A DNA stretch of 36,104 nt from JAAZPG01 sp012797375 (GTDB lineage Bacteria > Acidobacteriota > Aminicenantia > Aminicenantales > UBA4085): NCBI GenBank assembly GCA_937868205.1, contig CALMMC010000136.1, positions 1-36,104 of the forward strand. The letters run 5' to 3'. How positions within the stretch are numbered: position 1 is the stretch's first letter; each line of letters begins with the position of its first letter. The notes under the pieces were generated by a model. That model was not told where the DNA came from. It was given only the letters and a program-made list of their open reading frames with translations, and did no database searches. Position numbers and translations under genes: made by a program. Of the stretch, positions 1 to 6,925 are shown in pieces.

Positions 1-123
1 GGTTTCGACGATTTCGTTGACGTTCAGCTCGAACGACCGGCCGAGCTGAAACAAGCGCAGACGGGTTTCGTCGGCCAAAGCCTTGAGGCTCCGCAGCGAA
101 TCGGACGTCTTCCCGTCTTTCAT
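1..123 (-). CDS. ArsR-family transcriptional repressor, N-terminal part (runs off the window)
   Basis: Reading the minus strand from an ATG at 123 gives 41 codons without a stop up to the window edge. The peptide contains LKALADETRLRLFQL followed by a glutamate/leucine-rich turn and NVNEIVE, the typical first helices of an ArsR/SmtB winged-helix repressor. The effector-binding part lies outside the window, so whether it senses metal cannot be said. A near-consensus promoter (131-159) places the transcript start about at the ATG, so the mRNA may be leaderless. An inverted repeat in that promoter suggests autorepression. The family call is fairly secure; the specific role is unknown. Confidence 0.8.
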   Translation of the reverse strand, partial: MKDGKTSDSLRSLKALADETRLRLFQLGRSFELNVNEIVET

Positions 124-130
124 GCTTTTC

Positions 131-159
131 AATATATCAAGATAAATTGATATTGTCAA
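131..159 (-). promoter_or_regulatory. arsR promoter with embedded inverted-repeat operator
   Basis: On the minus strand TTGACA (159-154), a 17-base spacer and TATATT (136-131) form a near-consensus sigma70 promoter. A perfect inverted repeat ATATCAA-N6-TTGATAT (134-153) fills the spacer and runs into the -10. That size and A+T character suit an ArsR-family operator, so autoregulation is inferred. The predicted start site is about base 124, next to the start codon at 123. Confidence 0.7.
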
Positions 160-181
160 GGGTGGGGATCCGCGATTTTGC

Positions 182-209
182 TTGACTCGAGGGGGGGGAT
201 GAGTAGAAT
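182..209 (+). promoter_or_regulatory. Promoter of the murein endopeptidase gene
   Basis: TTGACT (182-187), a 16-base spacer containing a run of eight G, and TAGAAT (204-209). The predicted start near 216 leaves only about 14 bases before the ATG at 230. It is back to back with the arsR promoter, 22 bases separating the two -35 boxes, so ArsR binding at 134-153 might also affect it. Confidence 0.6.
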
Positions 210-229
210 GAGCGGAGTAAAGCCGGATC

Positions 230-1357
230 ATGTTTTTTCTTGGATTATTCGCGGGCTGGGCTTTCCAGGCGGCCCTGGCGGCCGCCCCGGCGCCGGTCTC
301 CGGAGGCCTGGCTCCCGCGCCTTTCTTCTCCGCCCTGGCCTCGCCCGCCTCGCTTCTCGATCTGGACGACGACGCTCTGCGGCGGCGCGTTGAGGAAAAT
401 CCCGGTTCCCTGGGCTCGCTTTCGCTCGGCACGCCGGACAGCGCCGTGGTTATCAACAGCGTTTCCCTGCCGGCCGATCCGCGCTGGGAATTCCTTCCGC
501 GGGCCGAGTGTTGGGCGACGGCGGAAACCGTGGAGGCGGTGCGGGCGGTCGTGGCCAAGGTCCACGAAGCCTTTCCCGGCACGCCCCCGATCGTCATCGG
601 CGACATCGGCGATCCCGACGGCGGCCGGCTCAAGCGCCATGCCTCGCACCAAGCCGGCCGGGACGTCGATTTCGGGTTTTTTTACAAAACCGGGACGGCT
701 TCCGGTTTTCCTGTCGGAACCGCGGCGACGCTCGATCTGCCGCGGAATTGGGCCTTGGTCCGGGCCATCCTCACCTGCACGGACGTGGAAGTGATTTTTC
801 TCGACACGGGGATCCAAAAGCTCCTCTACGGATATGCCGCCGCCATCGGCGAGGATAAGGCTTGGCTCGACCGCGTTTTCCGCTATCGAAAGGGATCGTC
901 CTCGGCCGTCATCCGCTACGCCCGCGGACACCGGACCCATTATCATGTCCGTTTTTACAATCCGGTCGCCCAGGAGCTGGGCCGGCGCGTCTACCCGATG
1001 CTGGTCCAGGCGAAAAAGATCAAGCCGCCGGTTTTCACGGTCCGCCATGTCGTCCGGGACGGAGAGACGCTCGGCCATCTCGCCCGGCGGTATGGAACGT
1101 CCGTCCGGGCGATCCAGCAGGCCAACGGCTTGTCGTCGTCGATGATCCGGGCCGGCCGGTCTTACCGCATCCCTCTCAAGGGCGTTTCCGCCCCCCCGGT
1201 CAAGCCCCTGATCGTCCCCTCGCGCCTTCTTCCCCCCTCGGTTCCGGATGTTCTAGCCGCCGCGTCTTGGCCGTCCGCCGCGGCGTTCGACCGGCAGGCG
1301 CTCCTCAAGCTGATGGAGGCGGCGATCCAGGGCGCGGCCGTCGTCCGCCGGGTCTAA
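230..1357 (+). CDS. Exported penicillin-insensitive murein endopeptidase (M74, MepA-like) with C-terminal LysM domain
   Basis: A 375-residue protein predicted to cut peptide cross-links in peptidoglycan in the periplasm. Residues 1 to about 19 are a hydrophobic signal peptide (MFFLGLFAGWAFQAALAAAP). The core has the zinc ligands expected for the LAS/M74 fold: HQAGRDVD (H140, D147) matches HxxGxxxD, and HYH (H237, H239) supplies the second motif. Residues about 270-317 (HVVRDGETLGHLARRYGT onward) form one LysM peptidoglycan-binding domain, which E. coli MepA lacks; a Pro-rich tail follows. The in-frame stop at 218-220 makes 230 the first possible start; the Shine-Dalgarno is weak (GGAG at 214-217). 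Its stop overlaps that of the convergent radical SAM gene by four bases. Confidence 0.87.
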   Translation: MFFLGLFAGWAFQAALAAAPAPVSGGLAPAPFFSALASPASLLDLDDDALRRRVEENPGSLGSLSLGTPDSAVVINSVSLPADPRWEFLPRAECWATAETVEAVRAVVAKVHEAFPGTPPIVIGDIGDPDGGRLKRHASHQAGRDVDFGFFYKTGTASGFPVGTAATLDLPRNWALVRAILTCTDVEVIFLDTGIQKLLYGYAAAIGEDKAWLDRVFRYRKGSSSAVIRYARGHRTHYHVRFYNPVAQELGRRVYPMLVQAKKIKPPVFTVRHVVRDGETLGHLARRYGTSVRAIQQANGLSSSMIRAGRSYRIPLKGVSAPPVKPLIVPSRLLPPSVPDVLAAASWPSAAAFDRQALLKLMEAAIQGAAVVRRV

Positions 1358-2343
1358 CGGTTCCGTTGCTTCGGAATCGGAAAATCGTGTTTCGCCAGGT
1401 AATCGCAGAAAAAGCAGCGGTCTTCCGTTTTGCCCGGAAACGATGATCCCTGGGCTTCAAGAAGCTCCCGGATGGTCGCCAGGCCCGTGTCGAAGCAAGC
1501 TCGGACGACGGGGCTGGCTTGGGCCCGGCGGAGAAGCTGCCGATACCCGTCGGCCGGGATGCGGCCGATGATCAAGCCGCCGTTTTCATTGGCGAATCCG
1601 CAGCAGACGGCGACCGCCCCGTCCGGATGGACGTAAAAAACGTTTCCGGGTCCCCGGCAGAAGTCGTCTTCGAACCAGTGTTCCGCGGTCCAGGCGTTTT
1701 CCTCGGCCGGGGCCGAATAGGGGACCCGGATGATGTCGATCGCCAGGGCCTCAAACGGGCCGTCTGCCGTCTCCCGGGGATTCATGAACGCGTCGTTGAC
1801 GATCGAATAGGGGATTCCCTCGTCGATGATCAGCCGTCCGTCGAACCGTTCGGCCAGTCTTTCGAAGGTCTCCCGAGGCTCGGCCCCGTCGGGGGGGATG
1901 ACCGTGACGATTTCACAGCCATCCCGCCGGCCCCAGACGGAGAAGACGGTCTCGAAAAAGAGCGTCAGATCCCGGATGTCCTGGTCATGGTAAGCGTCGA
2001 TGCTGACTCCGAATTTCCCGTCGAACCCGGCTTCCCGCAGCCCGGTCAGAGTCCGGCGGAGATGATCGGGCGAGTCGAACCAGACGCCGTTGGTCATCAA
2101 CCGCCCGAAGAGCATGTCCATCTCGACGGCCGCCCGCGAGACTTCGTTGAGGAAATCCGGACGGAGGAAAGGCTCGCCGCCGCTGAAACCGACGCGCTCC
2201 AGGCCGGCGGCCCGGCACGATTTCATGAAGGCGACGGCGTCGCGCGCTTCCAGGCGGTCGGGGATCCGGGTGACCCGGCAATGGGGGCAAGCGAGATTAC
2301 AGTCGGCCGTGGGCGCGAATATGATTTCTTCCGGTTTGAACAT
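1354..2343 (-). CDS. Radical SAM protein with SPASM-like C-terminus, coupled to efpL
   Basis: A 329-residue radical SAM enzyme. CNLACPHC near residue 15 is the CxxxCxxC motif that binds the SAM-cleaving [4Fe-4S] cluster, and FSGGEPFLRPDF is the GGEP motif. The C-terminal third has further cysteines (DDFCRGPG, AVCCGFANENGG, RACFDTG, DRCFFCDY) arranged like a SPASM/twitch auxiliary-cluster region, common in peptide- or protein-modifying members. Its ATG shares a base with the efpL stop (TGATG at 2345-2341), so the two are translationally coupled. It does not resemble the lysine-2,3-aminomutase type EpmB, which modifies ordinary EF-P. Substrate unknown; action on EfpL or the ribosome is only a guess from position. 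Confidence 0.82.
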   Translation of the reverse strand: MFKPEEIIFAPTADCNLACPHCRVTRIPDRLEARDAVAFMKSCRAAGLERVGFSGGEPFLRPDFLNEVSRAAVEMDMLFGRLMTNGVWFDSPDHLRRTLTGLREAGFDGKFGVSIDAYHDQDIRDLTLFFETVFSVWGRRDGCEIVTVIPPDGAEPRETFERLAERFDGRLIIDEGIPYSIVNDAFMNPRETADGPFEALAIDIIRVPYSAPAEENAWTAEHWFEDDFCRGPGNVFYVHPDGAVAVCCGFANENGGLIIGRIPADGYRQLLRRAQASPVVRACFDTGLATIRELLEAQGSSFPGKTEDRCFFCDYLAKHDFPIPKQRNR

Positions 2344-2909
2344 CAGGCTTTGGAGGCGTAGAGACCCGTGCGCGTGTCCACGCGGATCAAATCGCCGGTT
2401 TCAAGATACTCGGGCACTTGGACGGCCATGCCCGTCGACAGGACGGCCGGCTTCGTCCGGGCCGTCACCGAGCCGCCCTTGACCGAGGGGCGGGTCTCGA
2501 CGATTGGAAGGGTGACGAGCGTCGGGAGCTCGAGCCCCAGGATCCGGCCTTCGGAGGACAAGGCCAAGACGCCCTCCAGCCCCTCTGTGAGGTAAGGCCA
2601 CTCCTCCTCGATCTCTTCCTTGGCCAGGGTGAATTGGCTGAAATCCTCCAAATCCATGAAAGAGAAGCTCAAGGCGTCGCCGTAAAGGACTTGGACGGGC
2701 CGGCGCTCCAGCTCGGCCTCGTCGAAAAGGTCGTCTCCCCGGACGGTCACGTCGGTTTTCCTCTTGGTCCGGGCGTTGCGGAAGCGGAACTTATAGAGGG
2801 TCGCGGCCCCGCGGGCGCTCGGCTTCTGGACGTTGACGGTTTCGACGAGGCAGGGGTCGCCCTCGATTTTAACGACGTTGTTTTTTTTGAGATCGGAAGC
2901 CTTGAACAT
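2343..2909 (-). CDS. efpL: EF-P paralogue EfpL (YeiP family)
   Basis: A 188-residue translation factor of the elongation factor P family, which binds the ribosome between the P and E sites to relieve stalling at difficult motifs such as polyproline. The tip of domain I reads KPSARGAATLYKFRF, and the C-terminal region has LSTGMAVQVPEYLETGD; both match YeiP/EfpL rather than canonical EF-P, which has a modified Lys in a PGKG-type loop. With the ATG at 2909 the loop arginine is residue 33, the same number as in E. coli EfpL. An in-frame ATG at 2927 lies upstream of a TGGTAAAAT extended -10 (2918-2923), so 2909 is the better start and the mRNA may be leaderless. First gene of a pair with the radical SAM gene. 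Confidence 0.87.
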   Translation of the reverse strand: MFKASDLKKNNVVKIEGDPCLVETVNVQKPSARGAATLYKFRFRNARTKRKTDVTVRGDDLFDEAELERRPVQVLYGDALSFSFMDLEDFSQFTLAKEEIEEEWPYLTEGLEGVLALSSEGRILGLELPTLVTLPIVETRPSVKGGSVTARTKPAVLSTGMAVQVPEYLETGDLIRVDTRTGLYASKA

Positions 2910-2917
2910 GCCGAAAG

Positions 2918-2926
2918 ATTTTACCA
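2918..2926 (-). promoter_or_regulatory. Putative extended -10 promoter of efpL
   Basis: TGGTAAAAT on the minus strand (TGG at 2926-2924, TAAAAT at 2923-2918) resembles an extended -10 element; no good -35 is seen. Initiation would fall near 2911, two bases before the ATG at 2909. Confidence 0.4.
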
Positions 2927-2966
2927 TGTTCAGCCGGCCGGCGCCACAGAGTTCTCGCGGCTTGGG

Positions 2967-3027
2967 AAAAAAAAGCCCCGTCTCGCCGTCCAGCTTCTTC
3001 GATGGGCCGAACGGCGGAACGGGGCTT
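2967..3027 (-). terminator. Rho-independent terminator after the HU gene
   Basis: On the minus strand ACGGGGCTT pairs between 3019-3027 and 2973-2981. An inner stem, CGCCGT (2984-2989) with ACGGCG (3011-3016), extends it. Eight T follow on the transcript (plus-strand A run 2967-2974). It sits 51 bases after the HU stop. Confidence 0.85.
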
Positions 3028-3078
3028 CCGGACGCCGGTCAACGTGCGCCCGGAACAATCCTCAGGAGGCGGCCGTGG

Positions 3079-3378
3079 TTACTGTTTCGGGGGGACGATC
3101 GCGTCCTTGGCCGTCTTGGCGATCCGCATTTTCACGACGGTCTTGGCCGGGATGTTGATCGTCGCGCCGGTGGCCGGATTGCGTCCGACGCGGGCGTTGC
3201 GCTTCACCAGGACGAGCTTGCCGAGCCCGGGAAGCGTGAAGCTTCCGGCTTTCTTGGTTTCGGCGATGGCCAAATCGACGAGTTCCTCGAGGAATTCGCC
3301 CGCGGCTTTCCGGGGCATCTCGAACTTCTCGGCGAAGTGGGCGACGATTTGGCTTTTGGTCATAGGTTTCTTCGGCAT
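3079..3378 (-). CDS. HU/IHF-family histone-like DNA-binding protein
   Basis: A 99-residue DNA-bending nucleoid protein. It starts MPKKPMTKSQIVAHFAEKF and carries the family signature GRNPATGATINIPA (residues 66-79), part of the beta-arm that enters the minor groove. The length is normal for HU. The ATG at 3378 is preceded by GGAAGGA at good distance; longer upstream reading has no family similarity. A TATAAT box (minus strand, 3406-3401) precedes it and a terminator follows, so it is probably monocistronic. Whether the protein is HU or IHF cannot be settled by eye. Confidence 0.93.
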   Translation of the reverse strand: MPKKPMTKSQIVAHFAEKFEMPRKAAGEFLEELVDLAIAETKKAGSFTLPGLGKLVLVKRNARVGRNPATGATINIPAKTVVKMRIAKTAKDAIVPPKQ

Positions 3379-3400
3379 GGTCCTTCCTTTCACCGGGTGA

Positions 3401-3406
3401 ATTATA
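3401..3406 (-). promoter_or_regulatory. -10 box of the HU gene
   Basis: A perfect TATAAT on the minus strand, 23 bases upstream of the ATG at 3378. The -35 region at 17-base spacing is poor (GTAGAG). Confidence 0.5.
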
Positions 3407-3499
3407 AGACGGCGGAAAATATACTCTACATCGAAATGAATATCAACCCTCGGACGAAATTTCCCCGTCCGACGGCTGGCGCGGCCGGGCGGCCGCGCA

Positions 3500-3505
3500 T
3501 ATAAT
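3500..3505 (+). promoter_or_regulatory. -10 box upstream of hexokinase
   Basis: A perfect TATAAT at 3500-3505 gives a predicted start near 3512, 40 bases before the chosen ATG at 3552. No good -35 is visible. Confidence 0.45.
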
Positions 3506-3551
3506 AGGCGGCATGATGTCTTCGACAAGGAGGATGGACGAAGGAGCCCGG

Positions 3552-4886
3552 ATGCGCCGGACGTTTGCCGTATCGACGGCCCGGCTGCGGATCATGATGG
3601 AGGCCTTCCGCGGCGAGATGCGCCGGGGCTTGAACGGCAAGCCGTCCTCCCTGCGGATGCTTCCGGCTTATGTCGACCGCCCCACGGGCCGCGAGCGGGG
3701 GACGTTCCTGGCCCTGGACCTCGGCGGAACCAATGTCCGCGTTCTTCAGGTGGATCTTCCGGGAGACGGACGTCTCCCCGTCTGCGCCGAGGATCGGTTT
3801 GTGTTGAGCCGGGACAAGGTGACGGCCGACGGCTCCGTCCTCTTCGGGGCGCTGGCCCGGTTCATCGGCCGGTTTCTCCGGGAGCGGAGACTCTCCGGCC
3901 GGCTCCCCCTGGGCTTCACCTTTTCCTTCCCCCTCCGCCAGGCGTCGATCGCCGGCGGCGAGTTGATCGCCTGGACCAAGGGGTGGACGGCCGAAGGCGT
4001 CGTCGGCCGAGACGTCGCCGCCCTGCTCAACCGGGCCTTGGCCGCCGAAAGGATCTCCGGCGTCCGGGTTGTATCCCTGAATAACGATACGACCGGGACG
4101 TTGATGGCCCGGGCCTACCTCGATCCGGATTGCGACGCCGGATGCATTCTTGGAACCGGGACGAACATATGCTACCGCGAACGGACCTCGGAAATCCGCA
4201 AGCCCGTCGGCCCGCACGGCCGGGATCACATGATCATCAACATGGAATCCGGGAATTTCAACGCCGTCCTGCCCCGCAACCGCTTCGACGTCCTCTTGGA
4301 CCGCTCCTCGGCGAATCCCGGGCTTCAGGCGGAGGAAAAAATGGTTTCCGGAAAATACCTCGGCGAGCTGGCCCGTATGGCCGTCGTCGAGCTGTGCGGC
4401 CGCGGCCGGTTGTTCGGCGGACGGCTTCCGGAAATCTTCTCCCGGCGGGAGGCGTTTGGAAGCGAACGCCTCTCGGAGATCGAGAAGGACGATTCGGCTT
4501 CGGCCGACGGCGTCCGGGAGTTCCTTTGGGATTGGGGAGCCCGTCCGGCGGCCGCCGGGGACGCCCGGCTTCTGCGGGATGTCGTCCGGGCCGTCTCCGG
4601 CCGGGCGGCGCGGTTGGCGGCCGCGACGCTGGGGGCGACGGTGACGAAAAACGACCCGGCCTTGGAGGCGAAACACTCGATCGCCGTCGACGGAAGTGTT
4701 TTTCATAAATATCCCGGATTCAAGGCCAGGATGGAGGAAACGCTCCGGGAGCTGTTCGGGGGCCGGGGGGGCCGCATCGCTCTCGCCCCGATGCGGGACG
4801 GATCGGGATTGGGAGCGGCGGTTATCGCCGCGGTCGCGGCCGAGTCGGCCAAAACCGGCGGAAAGAAGCCCGGCGCCGGCTGGTGA
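3552..4886 (+). CDS. Eukaryote-type hexokinase
   Basis: A 444-residue sugar kinase predicted to phosphorylate glucose or a related hexose at C6 using ATP in the cytoplasm. FLALDLGGTNVRVLQVD (about 52-68) is the phosphate-1 loop; LPLGFTFSFPLRQASI (118-133) and TKGW (142-145) match the hexokinase sugar-binding region; LNNDTTGTLMARAY (176-189) carries the catalytic Asp179; GCILGTGTNICY is phosphate-2; and NMESGNFN follows. The closing SGLGAAVIAAV is the adenosine segment. The length equals one hexokinase unit, unlike bacterial ROK or Glk glucokinases. AAGGAG (3541-3546) five bases upstream supports 3552; the earlier in-frame ATG at 3534 abuts its own Shine-Dalgarno, which is too close. Monocistronic, divergent from HU. 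Confidence 0.9.
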   Translation: MRRTFAVSTARLRIMMEAFRGEMRRGLNGKPSSLRMLPAYVDRPTGRERGTFLALDLGGTNVRVLQVDLPGDGRLPVCAEDRFVLSRDKVTADGSVLFGALARFIGRFLRERRLSGRLPLGFTFSFPLRQASIAGGELIAWTKGWTAEGVVGRDVAALLNRALAAERISGVRVVSLNNDTTGTLMARAYLDPDCDAGCILGTGTNICYRERTSEIRKPVGPHGRDHMIINMESGNFNAVLPRNRFDVLLDRSSANPGLQAEEKMVSGKYLGELARMAVVELCGRGRLFGGRLPEIFSRREAFGSERLSEIEKDDSASADGVREFLWDWGARPAAAGDARLLRDVVRAVSGRAARLAAATLGATVTKNDPALEAKHSIAVDGSVFHKYPGFKARMEETLRELFGGRGGRIALAPMRDGSGLGAAVIAAVAAESAKTGGKKPGAGW

Positions 4887-4927
4887 GCGCTCGGCGAAAA
4901 GACTTGTTTCAAGCCCAAAAAAATCGC

Positions 4928-4955
4928 TTGCTTTTATTTTTTTTCTGTTTATGAT
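4928..4955 (+). promoter_or_regulatory. Promoter of the RRM protein gene
   Basis: TTGCTT (4928-4933), a T-rich 16-base spacer and TATGAT (4950-4955). It predicts an untranslated leader of about 120 bases before the ATG at 5081, unusually long for this window. Confidence 0.55.
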
Positions 4956-5080
4956 ATTAGCGTCGAAAAAAGGAAGGGGCACGGGCCCTGTTCGGCTGTA
5001 TACTCCTCTCCTTTATTCGAACAAATCCAAGGGACGTCCGGAGTGCCGCCCGGACGGAGCCCTCGTCAAAGGAGACGAGT

Positions 5081-5383
5081 ATGAATATCTATGTTGGCAA
5101 CCTTTCTTTCAGTGTAAGCGAAACCGATCTGCGCGAAGCGTTCGCCGCTTACGGCCAGGTCGCGACCGCGTCGATCATCAAGGACAAGTTCTCGGGTGAA
5201 TCCCGCGGCTTCGGCTTTGTTGAGATGCCGACCAAGGAAGAGGCCGAGAAGGCCATTGCCGCCCTGAACGGCAAGGACCTCAAAGGCCGGACGATGACGG
5301 TCAACGAGGCGAAGCCCCGGACTGATCGCCCCCGGACGGGCGGCGGCGGACGCGGCGGCTTCGGCGGCGGCCGGCGCTTCTGA
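5081..5383 (+). CDS. Small RRM-domain RNA-binding protein with glycine-rich tail
   Basis: A 100-residue single-RRM protein. IYVGNLSFSV (residues 3-12) is RNP2 and RGFGFVEM (about 44-51) is RNP1, holding the aromatic residues that stack on RNA bases. The last 15 residues are Gly/Arg-rich (GGGGRGGFGGGRRF). This matches the bacterial Rbp family known from cyanobacteria and other phyla, often cold-responsive. AAAGGAG sits seven bases before the ATG. The gene has its own promoter with a long leader and a strong terminator, so it stands alone. Family assignment is secure; RNA targets are unknown. Confidence 0.93.
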   Translation: MNIYVGNLSFSVSETDLREAFAAYGQVATASIIKDKFSGESRGFGFVEMPTKEEAEKAIAALNGKDLKGRTMTVNEAKPRTDRPRTGGGGRGGFGGGRRF

Positions 5384-5443
5384 TTCCGGTTTTGTCGATG
5401 TCGTTCCGGCCCGGGCCCCGGGCCGGATGTCCCTAAGACAACG

Positions 5444-5475
5444 AAGGGCGGTTCTTGGGAACCGCCCTTTTTTTT
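5444..5475 (+). terminator. Rho-independent terminator after the RRM gene
   Basis: A nine-base-pair stem GGGCGGTTC (5446-5454) with GAACCGCCC (5459-5467), loop TTGG, followed by eight T (5468-5475). Confidence 0.92.
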
Positions 5476-5521
5476 ATTTGCCGCCGGGCGCGTCTTCCGA
5501 GACCGGCGGAAAGGAGGAGTA

Positions 5522-5722
5522 ATGGCGAAAAGCAGCCGCGCTTATAAAAGCGCCAAACGAAGCAAGGAGCTCGACCGCCTGCGCAAGCGGGAAGAGAAAC
5601 GGCGGCGCCGGATGGCGGTGAAATCCGGAGGAGCCGCCGAGGAACAGGTCGCTTCAGCCGAAACCGCGGCGGAGCAGCCCGCCCCGGAGGAAGATCCCGA
5701 TCCCATCATCCCCCGGGACTGA
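5522..5722 (+). CDS. Small highly basic protein of unknown function
   Basis: A 66-residue protein with a strong Shine-Dalgarno (AAGGAGG at 5511-5517, four bases before ATG). The first half is Lys/Arg-rich and probably helical (SRAYKSAKRSKELDRLRKREEKRRRR), and the second half is acidic and Ala/Pro-rich, ending in DPDPIIPRD. The charge split suggests binding to nucleic acid or the ribosome, but no family function is known to me. It follows the RRM terminator at 47 bases, so it needs its own promoter, which I cannot identify. It is probably a true gene, given the ribosome site and the gene-sized gap it fills. Confidence 0.65.
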   Translation: MAKSSRAYKSAKRSKELDRLRKREEKRRRRMAVKSGGAAEEQVASAETAAEQPAPEEDPDPIIPRD

Positions 5723-5873
5723 CGTCCTCAACCGTTTCCGCGTTTCCCGTCCCTTCTCGCGTCCTTTCGGCCCGCCTGGGACGGAAGGCCTTTCGGTTTC
5801 ATTCGGACGCCTCTATCGGCCGCGCGCGTCCCGTCATCCGGCCGGGACGCCGCCCGCGGCCTTCGCTTTTCCT

Positions 5874-5903
5874 TTGACATGAACCCCGGTTCCGCGCTAT
5901 CGT
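5874..5903 (+). promoter_or_regulatory. Promoter of pyrB
   Basis: TTGACA (5874-5879), an 18-base spacer and TATCGT (5898-5903). The start would be near 5910. An in-frame GTG at 5902 lies inside the -10, which favours the ATG at 5926 as the true start. Confidence 0.6.
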
Positions 5904-5925
5904 GAAGCGCGAGCAAGGAGCCGTC

Positions 5926-6906
5926 ATGCCCAGCAAGCCGAAGAATCCCCACCTTCCGTTCGGGGATCAACAGACCGCCCCCTGGTACGGGAAGAATATC
6001 CTCTCCGTCAAGCAGTTCTGCCGCAACGACCTGGAATATATCTTCAGTGTCGCCCACGAGATGAGGACGATGGTCGAGCGGGTCGGCACGTTCAACCTGC
6101 TGAAGGGAAAAATCCTGGCCAACCTGTTTTACGAACCGTCCACTCGAACCTCCTCGTCGTTCATGGCCGCCATGGAGCGCCTGGGCGGGGCCGTTATCCC
6201 CATCAGCGAAGTGAAATTTTCGTCGGTGGCCAAGGGGGAGAGCCTCCCGGACACCGTCCGCACCCTGGGCTGCTATGCCGACGTGATCGTCTTGCGGCAT
6301 CCCGAAATCGGCGCGGCCGCCCTGGCCGCCAAGTATGCCGGCAAGCCGGTCATCAACGCCGGCGACGGGGCGGGAGAGCACCCGACCCAGGCCCTGCTGG
6401 ACACGTTCACGATCCGCGAGGAGCTGGGGCGTCTGGACAACCTCAACGTGACGATGCTCGGGGATTTGAAATACGGGCGGACGGTCCATTCTTTGGCCCG
6501 GCTCCTGACCCAGTTCAACGGGATCAAGCTGAATTACGTTTCCCCCGACATCCTCCGCATGCCGCCCGACGTCATGGAAGAGGTGGCGGCCAAGGGGCTT
6601 CCTCAATCCGAACACTCAACCCTGGACAAGGTTCTGCCCGAAACCGATGTCCTCTACGTCACCCGGGTCCAAAGAGAGCGGTTCGAGGATCCCCAGGCTT
6701 ATGAAAAGGTCAAGAACGTCTTTGTCGTAAATCCCGCGGTGATGAAAGCGGCCGGCAAAACCATGATCGTCCTTCACCCCCTGCCGCGCGTCACCGAGAT
6801 CAGCTTGGACTTCGACGACGATCCGCGGGCGGCCTATTTCCGCCAGATGGAATACGGTCTTTACGTCCGCATGGCCCTGCTGGCCATGGTCCTGGGAAAA
6901 GCCTAA
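5926..6906 (+). CDS. pyrB: Aspartate carbamoyltransferase catalytic chain
   Basis: A 326-residue enzyme joining carbamoyl phosphate and aspartate to N-carbamoylaspartate, the committed step of pyrimidine synthesis. FYEPSTRTSSSF (S72-T75 is the STRT carbamoyl-phosphate loop), GDGAGEHPTQALLD, GDLKYGRTVHSL and HPLPRVTEIS are the family's substrate motifs in normal order. HPTQALLDTFTI and LKYGRTVHS separate it from ornithine carbamoyltransferase. AAGGAG (5915-5920) is five bases before the ATG. No regulatory chain (pyrI) or other pyrimidine gene is adjacent. It converges on the flavoprotein gene with a 19-base gap and no obvious terminator. Confidence 0.95.
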   Translation: MPSKPKNPHLPFGDQQTAPWYGKNILSVKQFCRNDLEYIFSVAHEMRTMVERVGTFNLLKGKILANLFYEPSTRTSSSFMAAMERLGGAVIPISEVKFSSVAKGESLPDTVRTLGCYADVIVLRHPEIGAAALAAKYAGKPVINAGDGAGEHPTQALLDTFTIREELGRLDNLNVTMLGDLKYGRTVHSLARLLTQFNGIKLNYVSPDILRMPPDVMEEVAAKGLPQSEHSTLDKVLPETDVLYVTRVQRERFEDPQAYEKVKNVFVVNPAVMKAAGKTMIVLHPLPRVTEISLDFDDDPRAAYFRQMEYGLYVRMALLAMVLGKA

Positions 6907-6925
6907 GCCGTCTTCTTCTCCTCTT

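Noticed and set aside
5405..5428. GGCCCGGGCCCCGGGCC-type palindrome after the RRM gene
   Set aside because: Short G+C palindrome without a T-tract; the real terminator is 20 bases further on.
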